NCBI RefSeq assembly: GCF_000308575.1
Contig: NZ_BAFZ01000051.1
Location: 22,839 to 86,838, forward strand
Reading direction: 5' to 3'
Source: Nocardia exalbida NBRC 100660
GTDB lineage: Bacteria > Actinomycetota > Actinomycetes > Mycobacteriales > Mycobacteriaceae
DNA length: 64,000 nucleotides
Part shown: piece by piece, positions 1 to 8,290 of the stretch
Numbering within the stretch: position 1 is the first letter of the stretch
Layout: every line of letters starts with the position of its first letter
The notes under the pieces: model-generated
Database searches by the model: none
What the model was told of the DNA's origin: nothing
The model's input: only the letters and a program-made list of their open reading frames with translations
Made by a program: the position numbers and the translations under genes

Positions 1-640
1 GCCACAGCGTTCGCAACGCCGACGGGCCAGAAGGTCGCCGCAGGGGAGGGTCGGCCACCACCTCGGGATCGAGACTGGTTTGATAACGGCCGTCGATGAT
101 CTCTTCGCTGACGCCACTGGCGTCGAAGACCAGATACTCGCGGATGAACTCGGCCAGCTTCTCCCGGCTCGGACCGGTACCGCTGTAGTAGGAAAGCAGC
201 GATTGCAAGCCCTTGGTCGGCAATGCGCGCGTAGTACCCACCCCACCGGGTCCCATGAGGATCATCCTCCCCACTTTCTCGGGCCGGTCCATCGCCAACC
301 GCAGCGCTGCCGCTCCCCCGAGGGAGTTCCCGACCAGGTGTGCCGAGTCGATGCCGAGAGCGTCCAGCAGGCCGCCGACCGAGGCGGCCAAATCGCCGAA
401 CGGGTCGGCATGGTCGATGTGTTTTGCCGACCGACCGTAACCGGGCATGTCGGGCACGATCACGCGGAACCGCCGGGCCAACGCCTCGGTGTTGCGGGAA
501 TAGTTCGACATGCCGCTGGCACCGGGGCCGCCGCCGTGCAAGAGCACCACGGCGTCTCCGGTGCCGGTCTCACTGAAGAAGATCTCCCGATTGCCGACCC
601 GGATCATCCGCCCGGTCTCGGCGGCGTTGTCGATGGCCAC
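1..640 (-). CDS. Alpha/beta hydrolase, meta-cleavage product hydrolase type (C-terminus outside window)
   Basis: The reading frame starts with GTG at 640, preceded by a good GGGAGG ribosome site, and runs off the left edge, leaving 213 residues. The protein opens VAIDNAAETG and shows the oxyanion loop HGGGPGASG, the nucleophile elbow VGNSLGGA and a following MGPGG turn. That combination is typical of C-C bond hydrolases of aromatic and steroid ring cleavage (BphD/HsaD group), which hydrolyse meta-cleavage products. The catalytic Asp and His should lie in the missing third. The exact substrate cannot be read from the sequence. An AT-rich stretch just upstream (660-720) is the probable promoter. 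Confidence 0.85.
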   Translation of the reverse strand, partial: MAIDNAAETGRMIRVGNREIFFSETGTGDAVVLLHGGGPGASGMSNYSRNTEALARRFRVIVPDMPGYGRSAKHIDHADPFGDLAASVGGLLDALGIDSAHLVGNSLGGAAALRLAMDRPEKVGRMILMGPGGVGTTRALPTKGLQSLLSYYSGTGPSREKLAEFIREYLVFDASGVSEEIIDGRYQTSLDPEVVADPPLRRPSGPSALRTLW

Positions 641-1055
641 TACTACCTCCCAGATCGCCGTCTATCTGATGCAATCATCAGTTATGCGGATTCACTCTGT
701 CAAGCAGAAATGATGAAACCATCAGGATTGGTTGGTAACGAGCCGGGCTGCGCCATGCGGGTTCGGACCTCTTCGGCGCGGCGTCGAAGGCGGCTGGCCC
801 GGAGAAAGGACGGCTTCATCAACCGTGCAGACGTGCATGAGCACCTGATACCGCCGGACTACGCCGAGGCACTGCGCGCCGCTCCGGGAGGGCGCTGCCC
901 GCGAGTGGACCCTCGAGGCGGCGCGCGCTGATGGCACAGACCGGGATCACATCGGCGGTGGCCATCCCACCGCGTTGTCGGCTAGCGCGGTGGCGCTGCT
1001 CGCGTTCGCCGAACGCGGGCTCCACGGCAGTGACCGGTCCCGGCAGCCATAGCGG
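641..1055. other. Intergenic stretch with a coding-like remnant
   Basis: The first 80 bases are AT-rich and probably hold the promoter of the minus-strand hydrolase. Between about 890 and 1052 the plus strand reads a frame with protein-like content (TLEAARADG, then SASAVALLAFAERGLHG) that stops at 1050-1052. Another frame at 810-880 (FINRADVHEHLIPPDY) also looks coding. The two do not join without a frameshift. I see no start site and cannot name a family; it is probably a decayed gene. Confidence 0.3.
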
Positions 1056-1880
1056 TCAGCTGCTCAGGCGCTCGAACTCCGTCGCGCAATGCGCGGAGAA
1101 CACCGTCACCGCGTCGCCGTGGTCGCTGACGAGTTCCCGGAGCCGCTGCTGGTTCTCGATGCGGGCCCGCCGCCCGGTGTCCACGTACCACTGGAAAACC
1201 CGCGTTCCCAAGGGCATCGACGGTTTCGCACGCATTTGGCCGTGGTGGGTGTAGGCGTCCCCGGCGTGCAGCAGCCAGCCGTCCCCGGTGTCGACGGCGA
1301 CGCCGACGTGACCGCGCGTGTGGCCCGCCAGCGGAACCATGAGTATCTCCGGGGGCAGGCCCCGCAATTCGCGCACCGCCTGGAAATCGAACCAGCGCTC
1401 CGCGCGAGTGTCGGACTCTCCGTAGACCGACCACTCGGGTCCGTGCTCGAACTGCACCGGTCGATACCGGAACTTCTCGCGACGGCCGAAGGGCCCTTCG
1501 ACGGCGTCCAGCTCCGCTCGGTGCACATGCACGGTGGCCCGGGGGAAGTCGGCGAGACCACCCGCGTGATCGAGATCGAGGTGCGTCACCACGATGTCCC
1601 GGACGTCATCGCGGGAGAAGCCCAGCGCCTCGACCTGCCGGGCGATCGGCAGGTCGAGAACCGGGTGCGATTGCCGGATGAGTTGCCGCCCCACCCACAC
1701 ATCCGGCCGGACCAGCGCCTGCTCGCCGTAACCTGTGTCGACCAGGACCAATCCGGCGGAGTGCTCGATCAACAAGCAATGACACGCCCCGGCCGCGTTG
1801 CGCCGAAACCCCGGCCTGCCGTCGAACAAACGGCCTCCGAAAGGACGGGTTCCCCCGGCATCCAGATGATGGACACGCAC
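1056..1880 (-). CDS. MBL-fold metallo-hydrolase (lactonase-like)
   Basis: This 274-residue protein has the metallo-beta-lactamase fold of the small-molecule lactonase branch. The metal motif is HLDLDH at residues 100-105, so the second histidine of the usual HxHxDH is an aspartate. The remaining ligands are visible: H187 (AGHTRGH), D208 (HAGDAY) and H264 (SAHC). A dinuclear zinc hydrolase acting on lactones or related esters in the cytoplasm is likely; the substrate is unknown. The gene stands alone, ending beside the coding-like remnant that converges from the left. Confidence 0.85.
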   Translation of the reverse strand: MRVHHLDAGGTRPFGGRLFDGRPGFRRNAAGACHCLLIEHSAGLVLVDTGYGEQALVRPDVWVGRQLIRQSHPVLDLPIARQVEALGFSRDDVRDIVVTHLDLDHAGGLADFPRATVHVHRAELDAVEGPFGRREKFRYRPVQFEHGPEWSVYGESDTRAERWFDFQAVRELRGLPPEILMVPLAGHTRGHVGVAVDTGDGWLLHAGDAYTHHGQMRAKPSMPLGTRVFQWYVDTGRRARIENQQRLRELVSDHGDAVTVFSAHCATEFERLSS

Positions 1881-2035
1881 CAGTCCCGCTCCTATCCGTG
1901 CCGTCCGGCCACCCTACCCGTCTACGCTTCCGGCTGCGACTCACTCCTACCACGTTCGCCCCCTCGAACGCTAAGGGCACGAACGTATTCCACGGCGTCG
2001 CAGCCGGAACGCGAAGACTCCCCCGGCAGCCGAAT

Positions 2036-2824
2036 TCAGGCGATCTTCAATGTGCCGCCGTCGATGACGTAGTCCGCACCGACGATATTGGCGGCTTTGG
2101 GTGATGCGAGGAAGGCGACGAGGGCGGCGACCTCCTCCGGTTCGCTGATCCGGCCGGAGGCGATGCCGAACTGCTCCGGCACGGCCGCGAGCAGCTCCTC
2201 CTGCGAAAGGCCCTGAGCGGCGGCGAACTTGGCGCCCACGCCGTGCGGTCCGCGCCACATCGGCGTGCCGACCACGCCCGGTGAGACGGTGTTGACCCGC
2301 ACCCCGCGCGGCCCGAACTCCTCGCTGAGCCGCTTGGTCAGCGCGGTCAGCGCGGCCTTGGCCTCGCTGTAACCGACCGGCCCCGCCGCCGGAAGATGTT
2401 TGTTGATCGACGAGATGGTGACCACCGCGCCGCGCCGCTCCAGCAGGCTGGGCAGTGCCGCGCGGGTGACCCAGATCGCGCTGAACAGATTCAGGTCGAA
2501 CAGCTCTCGCCATTGCTCATCCTCGACGTCGAGGAAGCCGCCCAGTTCCAGACGCGCGGCGTTCACGGCGCCGACGTTGTTGATCAGGATGTCGATGCCG
2601 CCCAGTTCGTCGAGTGCGGCGCCGATCAGCCGAGCCGCTCCCTCCGAGGTGGAGAGGTCGACGGGAACCGCTGCGACGCTCGCCTTTTCGAGCTCGGGCG
2701 TAACGGTGCGCGCGGCCCCGACCACCCGGACGCCCTCGGCGGTCAATGCTTCCGCGACGGCCAAGCCGATGCCTCGGCTGGCACCGGTGACGACGGCGGT
2801 CTTGCCGGACAGTTCTAGATCCAT
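2036..2824 (-). CDS. SDR family oxidoreductase
   Basis: A classical short-chain dehydrogenase of 262 residues. I chose the ATG at 2824 (MDLELSGKTA) because AAAGG lies a few bases upstream. The nucleotide-binding motif TGASRGIG is at about residues 13-20, NNVG near 90, and the catalytic Ser...YSEAK near 140-160. It ends with the usual GADYVIDGG region. It follows the TetR gene on the same strand with a 73-base gap, and that gap contains a sequence matching the TetR operator, so the regulator probably represses it. The substrate is unknown. Confidence 0.88.
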   Translation of the reverse strand: MDLELSGKTAVVTGASRGIGLAVAEALTAEGVRVVGAARTVTPELEKASVAAVPVDLSTSEGAARLIGAALDELGGIDILINNVGAVNAARLELGGFLDVEDEQWRELFDLNLFSAIWVTRAALPSLLERRGAVVTISSINKHLPAAGPVGYSEAKAALTALTKRLSEEFGPRGVRVNTVSPGVVGTPMWRGPHGVGAKFAAAQGLSQEELLAAVPEQFGIASGRISEPEEVAALVAFLASPKAANIVGADYVIDGGTLKIA

Positions 2825-2843
2825 GATGGAACCTTTCTTTCTT

Positions 2844-2857
2844 GAACTACAGGTCAA
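2844..2857. promoter_or_regulatory. Candidate TetR operator before the SDR gene
   Basis: GAACTACAGGTCAA matches the palindromic site in front of the tetR gene (GACCGACAGGTCAA) with two mismatches. It lies between tetR and the SDR gene, about 20 bases upstream of the SDR start. Confidence 0.5.
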
Positions 2858-2897
2858 AAATATGGGCAGCGAACGAGCCCACGGCGGGCAGTTCGAT

Positions 2898-3473
2898 TCA
2901 GAGGGTGGTCAGAGCGGTGTCGATGATGCGACGCAGAGTGGGCGCATCGTAGGTCTTGGCCATCACCCGTAGGCCGACGACGGTGTTCATCAAGAATTCG
3001 GCCAGCGATCGCGGATCGGCGTCGGCGCGCACGTCACCATCGCGTTTCCCCTGATCGATCCGGGTCTCCAACGCGGCGATCATATGATCCTGTGTCGCGC
3101 GGACCGCCCGGGCGATCTCCGCGTCGTGCCCCGCCATCTCCACGGCGGTGTTCACCGCCAGGCAGCCGCGCCGAACGGGCTGCGCGAGATCGGAGTCCGC
3201 CAGTGCGCACAGGAAGGCGGTCAGGCAATCGCGAGTGACACCCGGTCGGGTCAGGATATCCGCGGCCAACTCGACGCCCAGCCGGTCGTAACGGTCGAGA
3301 GCCAGGTCGAACAACGCACGCTTGCTGCCGAAAGCGTTGTACAGACTACCTTTTCCGATGCCGGTGGCCTCGGCCAGCTGCGCGGGCGAGGTGTTGGCGT
3401 ACCCATGGGTCCAGAACGTCTCCATGGCCCGGTCCACCACCGTGTCCGGATCGAAGTTGCGCGGCCTGCCCAT
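2898..3473 (-). CDS. TetR family transcriptional regulator
   Basis: 191 residues from the ATG at 3473 (MGRPRNFDPDTV), a typical start for this family. The N-terminal helix-turn-helix (TGIGKGSLYNAFGSKRALF, about residues 36-54) resembles regulators controlling a neighbouring reductase. The C-terminal half has the conserved RRGCLAVNTAVE segment of TetR_C domains. The gene sits directly upstream of the SDR gene on the same strand. A palindrome in its own promoter and a near copy before the SDR suggest auto-repression and control of the SDR. Confidence 0.87.
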   Translation of the reverse strand: MGRPRNFDPDTVVDRAMETFWTHGYANTSPAQLAEATGIGKGSLYNAFGSKRALFDLALDRYDRLGVELAADILTRPGVTRDCLTAFLCALADSDLAQPVRRGCLAVNTAVEMAGHDAEIARAVRATQDHMIAALETRIDQGKRDGDVRADADPRSLAEFLMNTVVGLRVMAKTYDAPTLRRIIDTALTTL

Positions 3474-3495
3474 GACCCGAACCGTAATCGTTTTA

Positions 3496-3517
3496 GACCG
3501 ACAGGTCAAGAAGACCT
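3496..3517. promoter_or_regulatory. Candidate TetR operator at the tetR promoter
   Basis: Two overlapping inverted repeats lie about 25-45 bases upstream of tetR: GACC-GACA-GGTC at 3496-3507 and AGGTC-AAGAA-GACCT at 3503-3517. They are in the usual place for auto-repression. Confidence 0.5.
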
Positions 3518-3649
3518 GCAACCGGCGAGCCGCAGCTCCGACGCCCCGGCAGGCAACGGTGCCGGAATCTCGTTGAGCGCAACCCGTGCTCGTCGGTCGT
3601 GCGTCTCGCTAACGTTCTCGGGTCGGACGCTGTTGTGGAGGAGTGCGCG

Positions 3650-4375
3650 GTGACCACTGAGTCGACCATCGACGTCGATACCTCGCTGCACCCGCTGGAC
3701 GACCCGGTGCGGGCGTCGTTGCGCGGCGAGCACCGCCGGTTCGCCGGCTGGGTGGGGCGGATCGGCCGCTACGACCCGGAGGTCGCCCGGTTCGTCGGCC
3801 ACCCGCCGGTGCTGGACGAACAGGACTGGGCCGACCTGGCCACCCTCCTCGGACCGGGCGGCAGCACCGCGTTGCGCGGCCACGGCCACGTGCCCCCGGA
3901 CGGCTGGACGGTGCTCGACGAAGTGGACTCGGTGCAGATGGATGGCACCGCCCTGCGCGTCGCGCACGACCCGGAACTGGAAGTCCTCACCGCGGCGGAC
4001 GTGCCCGAGATCCTGGCGCTGATCGCCCGCACCGAACCCGGCCCCTTCGCGCCACGAACCATCGAAATGGGCAACTACCTGGGCCTGCGGGTCGGCGGCC
4101 GACTGGTGGCGATGGCCGGAGAGCGCTTGCATCCGCCCGGCTGGACCGAGATCAGCGCCGTATGCACCGACGCGGACTTCCGTGGCCGCGGCTTCGCCAC
4201 ACGCCTGGTCCGCGCGGTCGGTGCGGGCATCCGCGCGCGCGATGAGACACCGTTCCTGCACGCGCTCGCCCGCAACGCGACGGCGATCGGTTTGTACGAG
4301 ACGCTCGGGTTCACGCTGCGCAAACGTTCGACCTTGACGGTCGCGCAGGCGCCGCCCGTCCGTCGCATGCCATGA
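3650..4375 (+). CDS. GNAT family N-acetyltransferase
   Basis: I start this at GTG 3650 (VTTESTIDVD) because GGAGGAG lies about seven bases upstream; the product has 241 residues. The C-terminal half carries the acetyl-CoA site: AVCTDADFRGRGFATRLV (the R/Q-x-x-G-x-G/A motif) and then ARNATAIGLYETLGF, the last strand and loop of GNAT enzymes of the FR47-like type. The N-terminal half (residues 1-110) is a divergent partial repeat, as in two-lobed GNAT proteins. The acceptor substrate is unknown. Confidence 0.88.
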   Translation: MTTESTIDVDTSLHPLDDPVRASLRGEHRRFAGWVGRIGRYDPEVARFVGHPPVLDEQDWADLATLLGPGGSTALRGHGHVPPDGWTVLDEVDSVQMDGTALRVAHDPELEVLTAADVPEILALIARTEPGPFAPRTIEMGNYLGLRVGGRLVAMAGERLHPPGWTEISAVCTDADFRGRGFATRLVRAVGAGIRARDETPFLHALARNATAIGLYETLGFTLRKRSTLTVAQAPPVRRMP

Positions 4376-5365
4376 TGCGCGGCGGCTGATGCTGCGTCGC
4401 AGGTCGCGGAGCACGTGATTGCCCCATTCACGGGACGCGCGGCGCCCGAAGCGAGTAGTTCACCACGCATGCCGTTCTGTCGGGAAATGTTCGGCTGGAC
4501 AACGCCGATCGACTTTCACCCCACCTCGGCGGCCACCGGTATGTCGCGCGATAGCGCCGTGTCGCCCGCTGATCGCCCGGCCGAGAATTCGACGTCGGTA
4601 ACCACCTGACTCCAATAAGAGCGGATGCGTCGATCCGCGCGTTTTCGACCGGCAATAAGTTCACGCACATTTCACGTCCCGTAAAGGAAAATGTCGTGTC
4701 GGATCGAATTCTGTTCCACGGCGGGCCAACCGGGCGCGGGATCGGCGACTCGACCGACGACACCATTCAGGATGACCGAGTCATACCCGAGGACCGATTC
4801 GCCTGGAACCGACCACCGGGCTCTGACCGAGCAGGCCCTGATACGGCGGTGGCAGGGCACGCCAACGTGCCCGGTTGACGTTCCCGGCGGCGCGAGACCA
4901 GTTGTGCCGCTGCCTCTGCCGGATGGTCACCAGATCTTTGCCGTCTCAGATAGTTCGCGCTGCGAACGATGACGGAGCTGAGTATGCTTCCTCAAAGTTA
5001 GTCGAATTACGCTGCGATCGAACACTTTTGGTAGACCGGTCGGTTCGACGGCCGGGTTGGATCGTGGCGCCGAATGCCGGCGACGTACGCAGGGGAGTTC
5101 AAACGTGTCGAGGTGGCACCGGACACACGGATCGCCAGGAACGGCCTGGCCGGTAGGCCCGCGACTATTTTCGCCTCTCGCGTGTCACCGGCCGCTCCCC
5201 CGCACCTTCCTTCGGTAGCCGACCCGGCTATTCGCCCAGAGTCGATCCGCCTACGCCAGAGCTGCCGTGCGGATCCCGGCGTCGATTTCACATCCCGTTC
5301 CAGGAGCTTGTCTTGATTATTTCCCCACGTCTTGTATTGCCCTTCGATCGCTACGGTGCGCGCGG
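4376..5365. other. Gene-poor interval
   Basis: Nearly 1 kb without a convincing gene. Short frames exist, for example a 60-residue one from GTG 4696 after a weak AAAGGAAAA site, but their composition and lack of any family signal do not support calling them. A GACCGGTC palindrome at about 5033-5040 could be a regulator site. The last 100 bases should contain the P450 promoter. Confidence 0.4.
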
Positions 5366-6550
5366 GTGAAGCTGTATTCCGACGAGTTCGCAGCCGACCC
5401 CCACGCGGCATATCGGCGGATGCGCAGCGATCACGGCCCGGTCGTCCCGGTGGAGGTAGCGCCGGAAGTGTCCGCGACATTGATCATCGATTACCGCACG
5501 GCGTTGGACGTTCTCACCGACTCCGCGCATTTCTCGGCCGATCCGAGCGAGTGGGAACAAAGCGCGCCGACGCGGTGTCCGGTGCCGTGGGCGATGCGGT
5601 GGCGGCCGGACGCGTCGCGGACGGCGGGAGACGAGCATGCCCGCTACCGGAACGCCGTCACCGCCGGCCTCGATCGGATCGATCTGCACACACTGCGCGA
5701 CACGGTGGAACGCACCGCCGTGTCGCTGATCAACGGTTTCTGCGCGGCCGGATCGGCGGATCTGCTCAACGAGTACGCGATCCCGCTCACCGTCCGGGTA
5801 CTGGAGCAGGTGCTGGGGTTCCCGCCCGAGGTCCGAGAGGACGCGTACACCGCGATGATGAGCCTGCGCCACGCCGTCGACGCGGCGTCGGCGGAAGCGG
5901 CGCATCGAACGCTCAGCGCGGCGATGCTCGAGGTGGTCTCGGCCAAACGGGCCGCACCGGCGGGAGACGTGGCCTCCTGGCTGGTCCAGCAGCCGGCGCG
6001 GCTGAGCGAGACCGAACTCGTCCATCAGATGGCCATGCTGTACACGACGGGCGCCGAACCGACATGGAATCTGATCGCGGGCACTGTGCTGCTGCTGGTG
6101 ACCGATGAGCGGTTCGGCGGCGAGCTGCTCGGCGGAGCACTGTCCACTCGCGACGCGATCGACGAGGTGCTGTTCAGCGATCCCCCCGCGACCAATTCCT
6201 GTGTCAGATATCCGATTCAGCCGCAAATCGTCGGGAATGTGTGGCTGCCGCAGCATCAACCGGTGCTGATCGGCTTGGCGGCGTGCAACAACGACCCCGC
6301 AGCGGTGGCCGGTGACCGCCAGGGCAACCGTTCCCACTTGGCCTGGGGCGCCGGCCCGCACACCTGCCCCGCACAGTCGGTCGGCATGGTCATCGTCCAA
6401 GAGGCGCTCGACCAACTGCTGGATGCGCTGCCGGAGATCCGACTGGCGATCCCGGCTGCGGAAATGAAGTGGCTCCCGAGCTCGTTCCACCGCGCACCGG
6501 CTACGGTCCCGGTCACCTTTCCGGAGTCCCCGCCCCTGAGTCTTCTCTGA
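5366..6550 (+). CDS. Cytochrome P450 with an incomplete ExxR motif
   Basis: 394 residues from GTG 5366 (VKLYSDEFAAD). An upstream ATG at 5267 would add 33 residues of non-P450 character. The heme loop HLAWGAGPHTCPAQ supplies the cysteine thiolate near residue 340. The C-helix GDEHARYRNAV and an I-helix TTGAEPTWNLIAG are recognisable. In the K-helix the normal ExxR reads EVLF followed by SDPP, so the arginine that links K-helix and heme loop is missing. Such P450s are known in actinomycetes (CYP157-type), but here the rest of the fold looks normal. The gene stands alone, followed by a tetR/NmrA-like pair. The substrate is unknown. Confidence 0.85.
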   Translation: MKLYSDEFAADPHAAYRRMRSDHGPVVPVEVAPEVSATLIIDYRTALDVLTDSAHFSADPSEWEQSAPTRCPVPWAMRWRPDASRTAGDEHARYRNAVTAGLDRIDLHTLRDTVERTAVSLINGFCAAGSADLLNEYAIPLTVRVLEQVLGFPPEVREDAYTAMMSLRHAVDAASAEAAHRTLSAAMLEVVSAKRAAPAGDVASWLVQQPARLSETELVHQMAMLYTTGAEPTWNLIAGTVLLLVTDERFGGELLGGALSTRDAIDEVLFSDPPATNSCVRYPIQPQIVGNVWLPQHQPVLIGLAACNNDPAAVAGDRQGNRSHLAWGAGPHTCPAQSVGMVIVQEALDQLLDALPEIRLAIPAAEMKWLPSSFHRAPATVPVTFPESPPLSLL

Positions 6551-6650
6551 GCCGGGCGCGAGGGTGGTCTGTTGCACTGCGGACCACCCACTACTTTTCA
6601 TCTGTCTAAAACAATTAGCCATTTGTAAAACCGGGACTACCCTGGGGCAG

Positions 6651-7268
6651 GTGCCGACTCATCGCACCCCGGATCCCGCCCATCGCGTTCGCGACGCCGG
6701 ACGCACCAAACGCTGCCTGCTCGAGGCGGCCTTGGACGAGTTCGCCGCGAAAGGTTATGCGGGGGCACGGGTCGGCGACATCGCCGACCGGGCCGGCGTC
6801 AACAAGCAGTTGATCACCTACTACTTCGGGGGAAAGGAAGGGTTGTATCGAGCGCTCCAGCAGAGCTGGCTGGAGCGCGAGGCCACCTTCAGCGATCCGG
6901 CCCTGCCGCTGGCGGAGGTGGTCACGAGCTATCTGCGCGATGGGCTGCGCGATCCGCGCGGCATCCGACTGCTCATGTGGCGGGGATTATCCGATGCCGC
7001 GCCGTCGGGTGAGCAGCCGACCTCGGAGCACGATCTCGCCGAGACCAGACGCCGTCAGGAGCGCGGTGAGATCGCCGCCGACCTCGACCCGGCCGCCTTC
7101 CAGCTCGCGGTGATGGGCATGGTCGTCGCCCCTCTGCTGCTACCGGTCCAGGTGCGCGAGCTGTTCGGCATGGAAGCCCAGACCGCGGAATTCGAGCGAC
7201 ACTACGGCGAACAGTTACGCCGGATCCTGACCCATCTCACCGATTCTCGTTCCGAAGAGATTCCATGA
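6651..7268 (+). CDS. TetR family transcriptional regulator
   Basis: 205 residues from GTG 6651; GGGGCAG precedes it. The DNA-binding domain is clear (RVGDIADRAGVNKQLITYYFGGKEGLYRA, about residues 40-68), ending in the YYFGGKE turn of this family. The stop overlaps the next start as ATGA, so it is translated together with the NmrA-like reductase and probably controls that short operon. The upstream 50 bases are AT-rich with a weak CTAA-TTAG inverted repeat at 6606-6618 that could be its operator. Confidence 0.87.
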   Translation: MPTHRTPDPAHRVRDAGRTKRCLLEAALDEFAAKGYAGARVGDIADRAGVNKQLITYYFGGKEGLYRALQQSWLEREATFSDPALPLAEVVTSYLRDGLRDPRGIRLLMWRGLSDAAPSGEQPTSEHDLAETRRRQERGEIAADLDPAAFQLAVMGMVVAPLLLPVQVRELFGMEAQTAEFERHYGEQLRRILTHLTDSRSEEIP

Positions 7269-8068
7269 CCTACCTTGTCACCGGCGTTCGCGGCATCGTC
7301 GGCCGAGCTGTCGTCGATCAACTGCGCGCGGCCGGAAAACCGGTGCGGGCGGCCAGTTCTCGGCCCGCCGACACCACCGTGCCGGACGGTGTCGAACTCG
7401 TCGGGCTCGACCCGACCGACCCCGGATCGGTCACTACCGCCCTCGCAGGTATCGAGAAAGTCTTCTGCTACGCCGCCGCCGAGGGCATCGATAACTTCAT
7501 CGACGCCGCGAAGGCCGCCGGAGTCGCCCACATCGTGCTGCTGTCCTCCATCGCGGCGGCGAACGGGCACAATCCCATCGGCGCAGGCCATCTCGCGGTG
7601 GAGAACCCCCTGCGCGCATCCGGACTGCCGTTGACCGTCCTGCGGCCGGGCGCCTTCGCCGCCAACGCCCGCACCTGGTTTCCCACCATCAGAGCCGACC
7701 GCGTCGTCCGCGTTCCCTTCCCGGGCCTGCAACTGACGCCGATCCACGAAGACGATATCGCCGCCGCAGCCGTCACCGCCCTCGACGACCCGTCCCACGC
7801 GGGCAAGATCTACCCCCTCACCGGCCCCGAATCCCTGTCGCATCGCCAGCAGGTCGCCGCCATCTCCGCCGCCTTGGGCGAGCCGATCGAACTGATCGAG
7901 CTGAGTTACGAGGAAGCAGCCGACATCTACTTCCGCCCAGTCCTCGATATGTGGGCCGAAGCCGGAACGGAGCCGAGCCCGGTGGGCCCCACCTCGCAGT
8001 CGATCACCGGCACACCCGCCCGCACCTTCGCCCAGTGGGCGGTCGACCACGTGAACGACTACCGCTGA
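7265..8068 (+). CDS. NAD(P)-binding NmrA-like (atypical SDR) protein
   Basis: 267 residues. The N-terminus MTYLVTGVRGIVGRAVVDQL is a Rossmann fold with TGxxGxxG. There is no YxxxK catalytic pair, and the pattern FCYAAAEG / VLLSSIAAANG / LPLTVLRPGAF matches NmrA/quinone-reductase-2-like atypical SDRs, which sense or reduce with NAD(P)H. It overlaps the tetR stop by four bases and is co-translated with it. A small-molecule reductase or redox sensor under TetR control is a reasonable guess; no substrate can be named. Confidence 0.82.
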   Translation: MTYLVTGVRGIVGRAVVDQLRAAGKPVRAASSRPADTTVPDGVELVGLDPTDPGSVTTALAGIEKVFCYAAAEGIDNFIDAAKAAGVAHIVLLSSIAAANGHNPIGAGHLAVENPLRASGLPLTVLRPGAFAANARTWFPTIRADRVVRVPFPGLQLTPIHEDDIAAAAVTALDDPSHAGKIYPLTGPESLSHRQQVAAISAALGEPIELIELSYEEAADIYFRPVLDMWAEAGTEPSPVGPTSQSITGTPARTFAQWAVDHVNDYR

Positions 8069-8172
8069 GAACATACCTATCCCCCTCCACCCCGCACCCC
8101 CTCTGACCAGGCGATTAGCACCGCTCCAGCCTCGTGCGGTAATCTCTTCGAGCGCCCGCACAGCGGACGCAA

Positions 8173-8246
8173 CGGGCTGTGGCGCAGTTTGGTAGCGCAC
8201 TTGACTGGGGGTCAAGTGGTCGCAGGTTCAAATCCTGTCAGCCCGA
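8173..8246 (+). tRNA. tRNA-Pro (anticodon GGG)
   Basis: A complete cloverleaf: acceptor strands CGGGCTG and CAGCCCG, D-arm GGCGCAG...GGTAGCGC, anticodon stem CTTGA/TCAAG enclosing CTGGGGG (anticodon GGG), and T-arm with GGTTCAAATCC. CCA is not encoded. Its 3' half is the integration target of the island that follows: the last 42 bases recur exactly at 31911 onward. Confidence 0.95.
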
Positions 8247-8248
8247 CA
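8205..8248 (+). repeat. attL: island attachment site within tRNA-Pro
   Basis: A 44-bp sequence from the anticodon loop to just past the tRNA end is identical to 31911-31954. Position inside a tRNA gene, next to a tyrosine integrase, and a far-end direct copy are the hallmarks of an attachment site. Similarity continues past the exact block through the terminator and the integrase 3' end. Confidence 0.9.
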
Positions 8249-8251
8249 CAG

Positions 8252-8288
8252 AAAAATCCCCTCCGACCTGCATCGGAGGGGATTTTTT
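8252..8288. terminator. Bidirectional rho-independent terminator
   Basis: A strong stem (AATCCCCTCCGA / TCGGAGGGGATT, loop CCTGCA) flanked by A and T runs. It can end both the tRNA-Pro transcript and the convergent integrase transcript. A near-identical copy is at 31958-31992. Confidence 0.85.
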
Positions 8289-8290
8289 CC

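Noticed and set aside
3506..4414. Long minus-strand frame opposite the acetyltransferase gene
   Set aside because: It is the mirror of a well-supported GNAT gene in high-GC DNA, rich in Arg and Gln, with no motifs.
4691..4878. Short ORF from GTG 4696
   Set aside because: Weak ribosome site, no family and no coding bias; not called as a gene.
8252..8290. CRISPR-like or riboswitch signal beside tRNA-Pro
   Set aside because: The hairpin with A/T flanks is a plain bidirectional terminator and there are no spaced repeats. I saw no CRISPR array elsewhere in the window.
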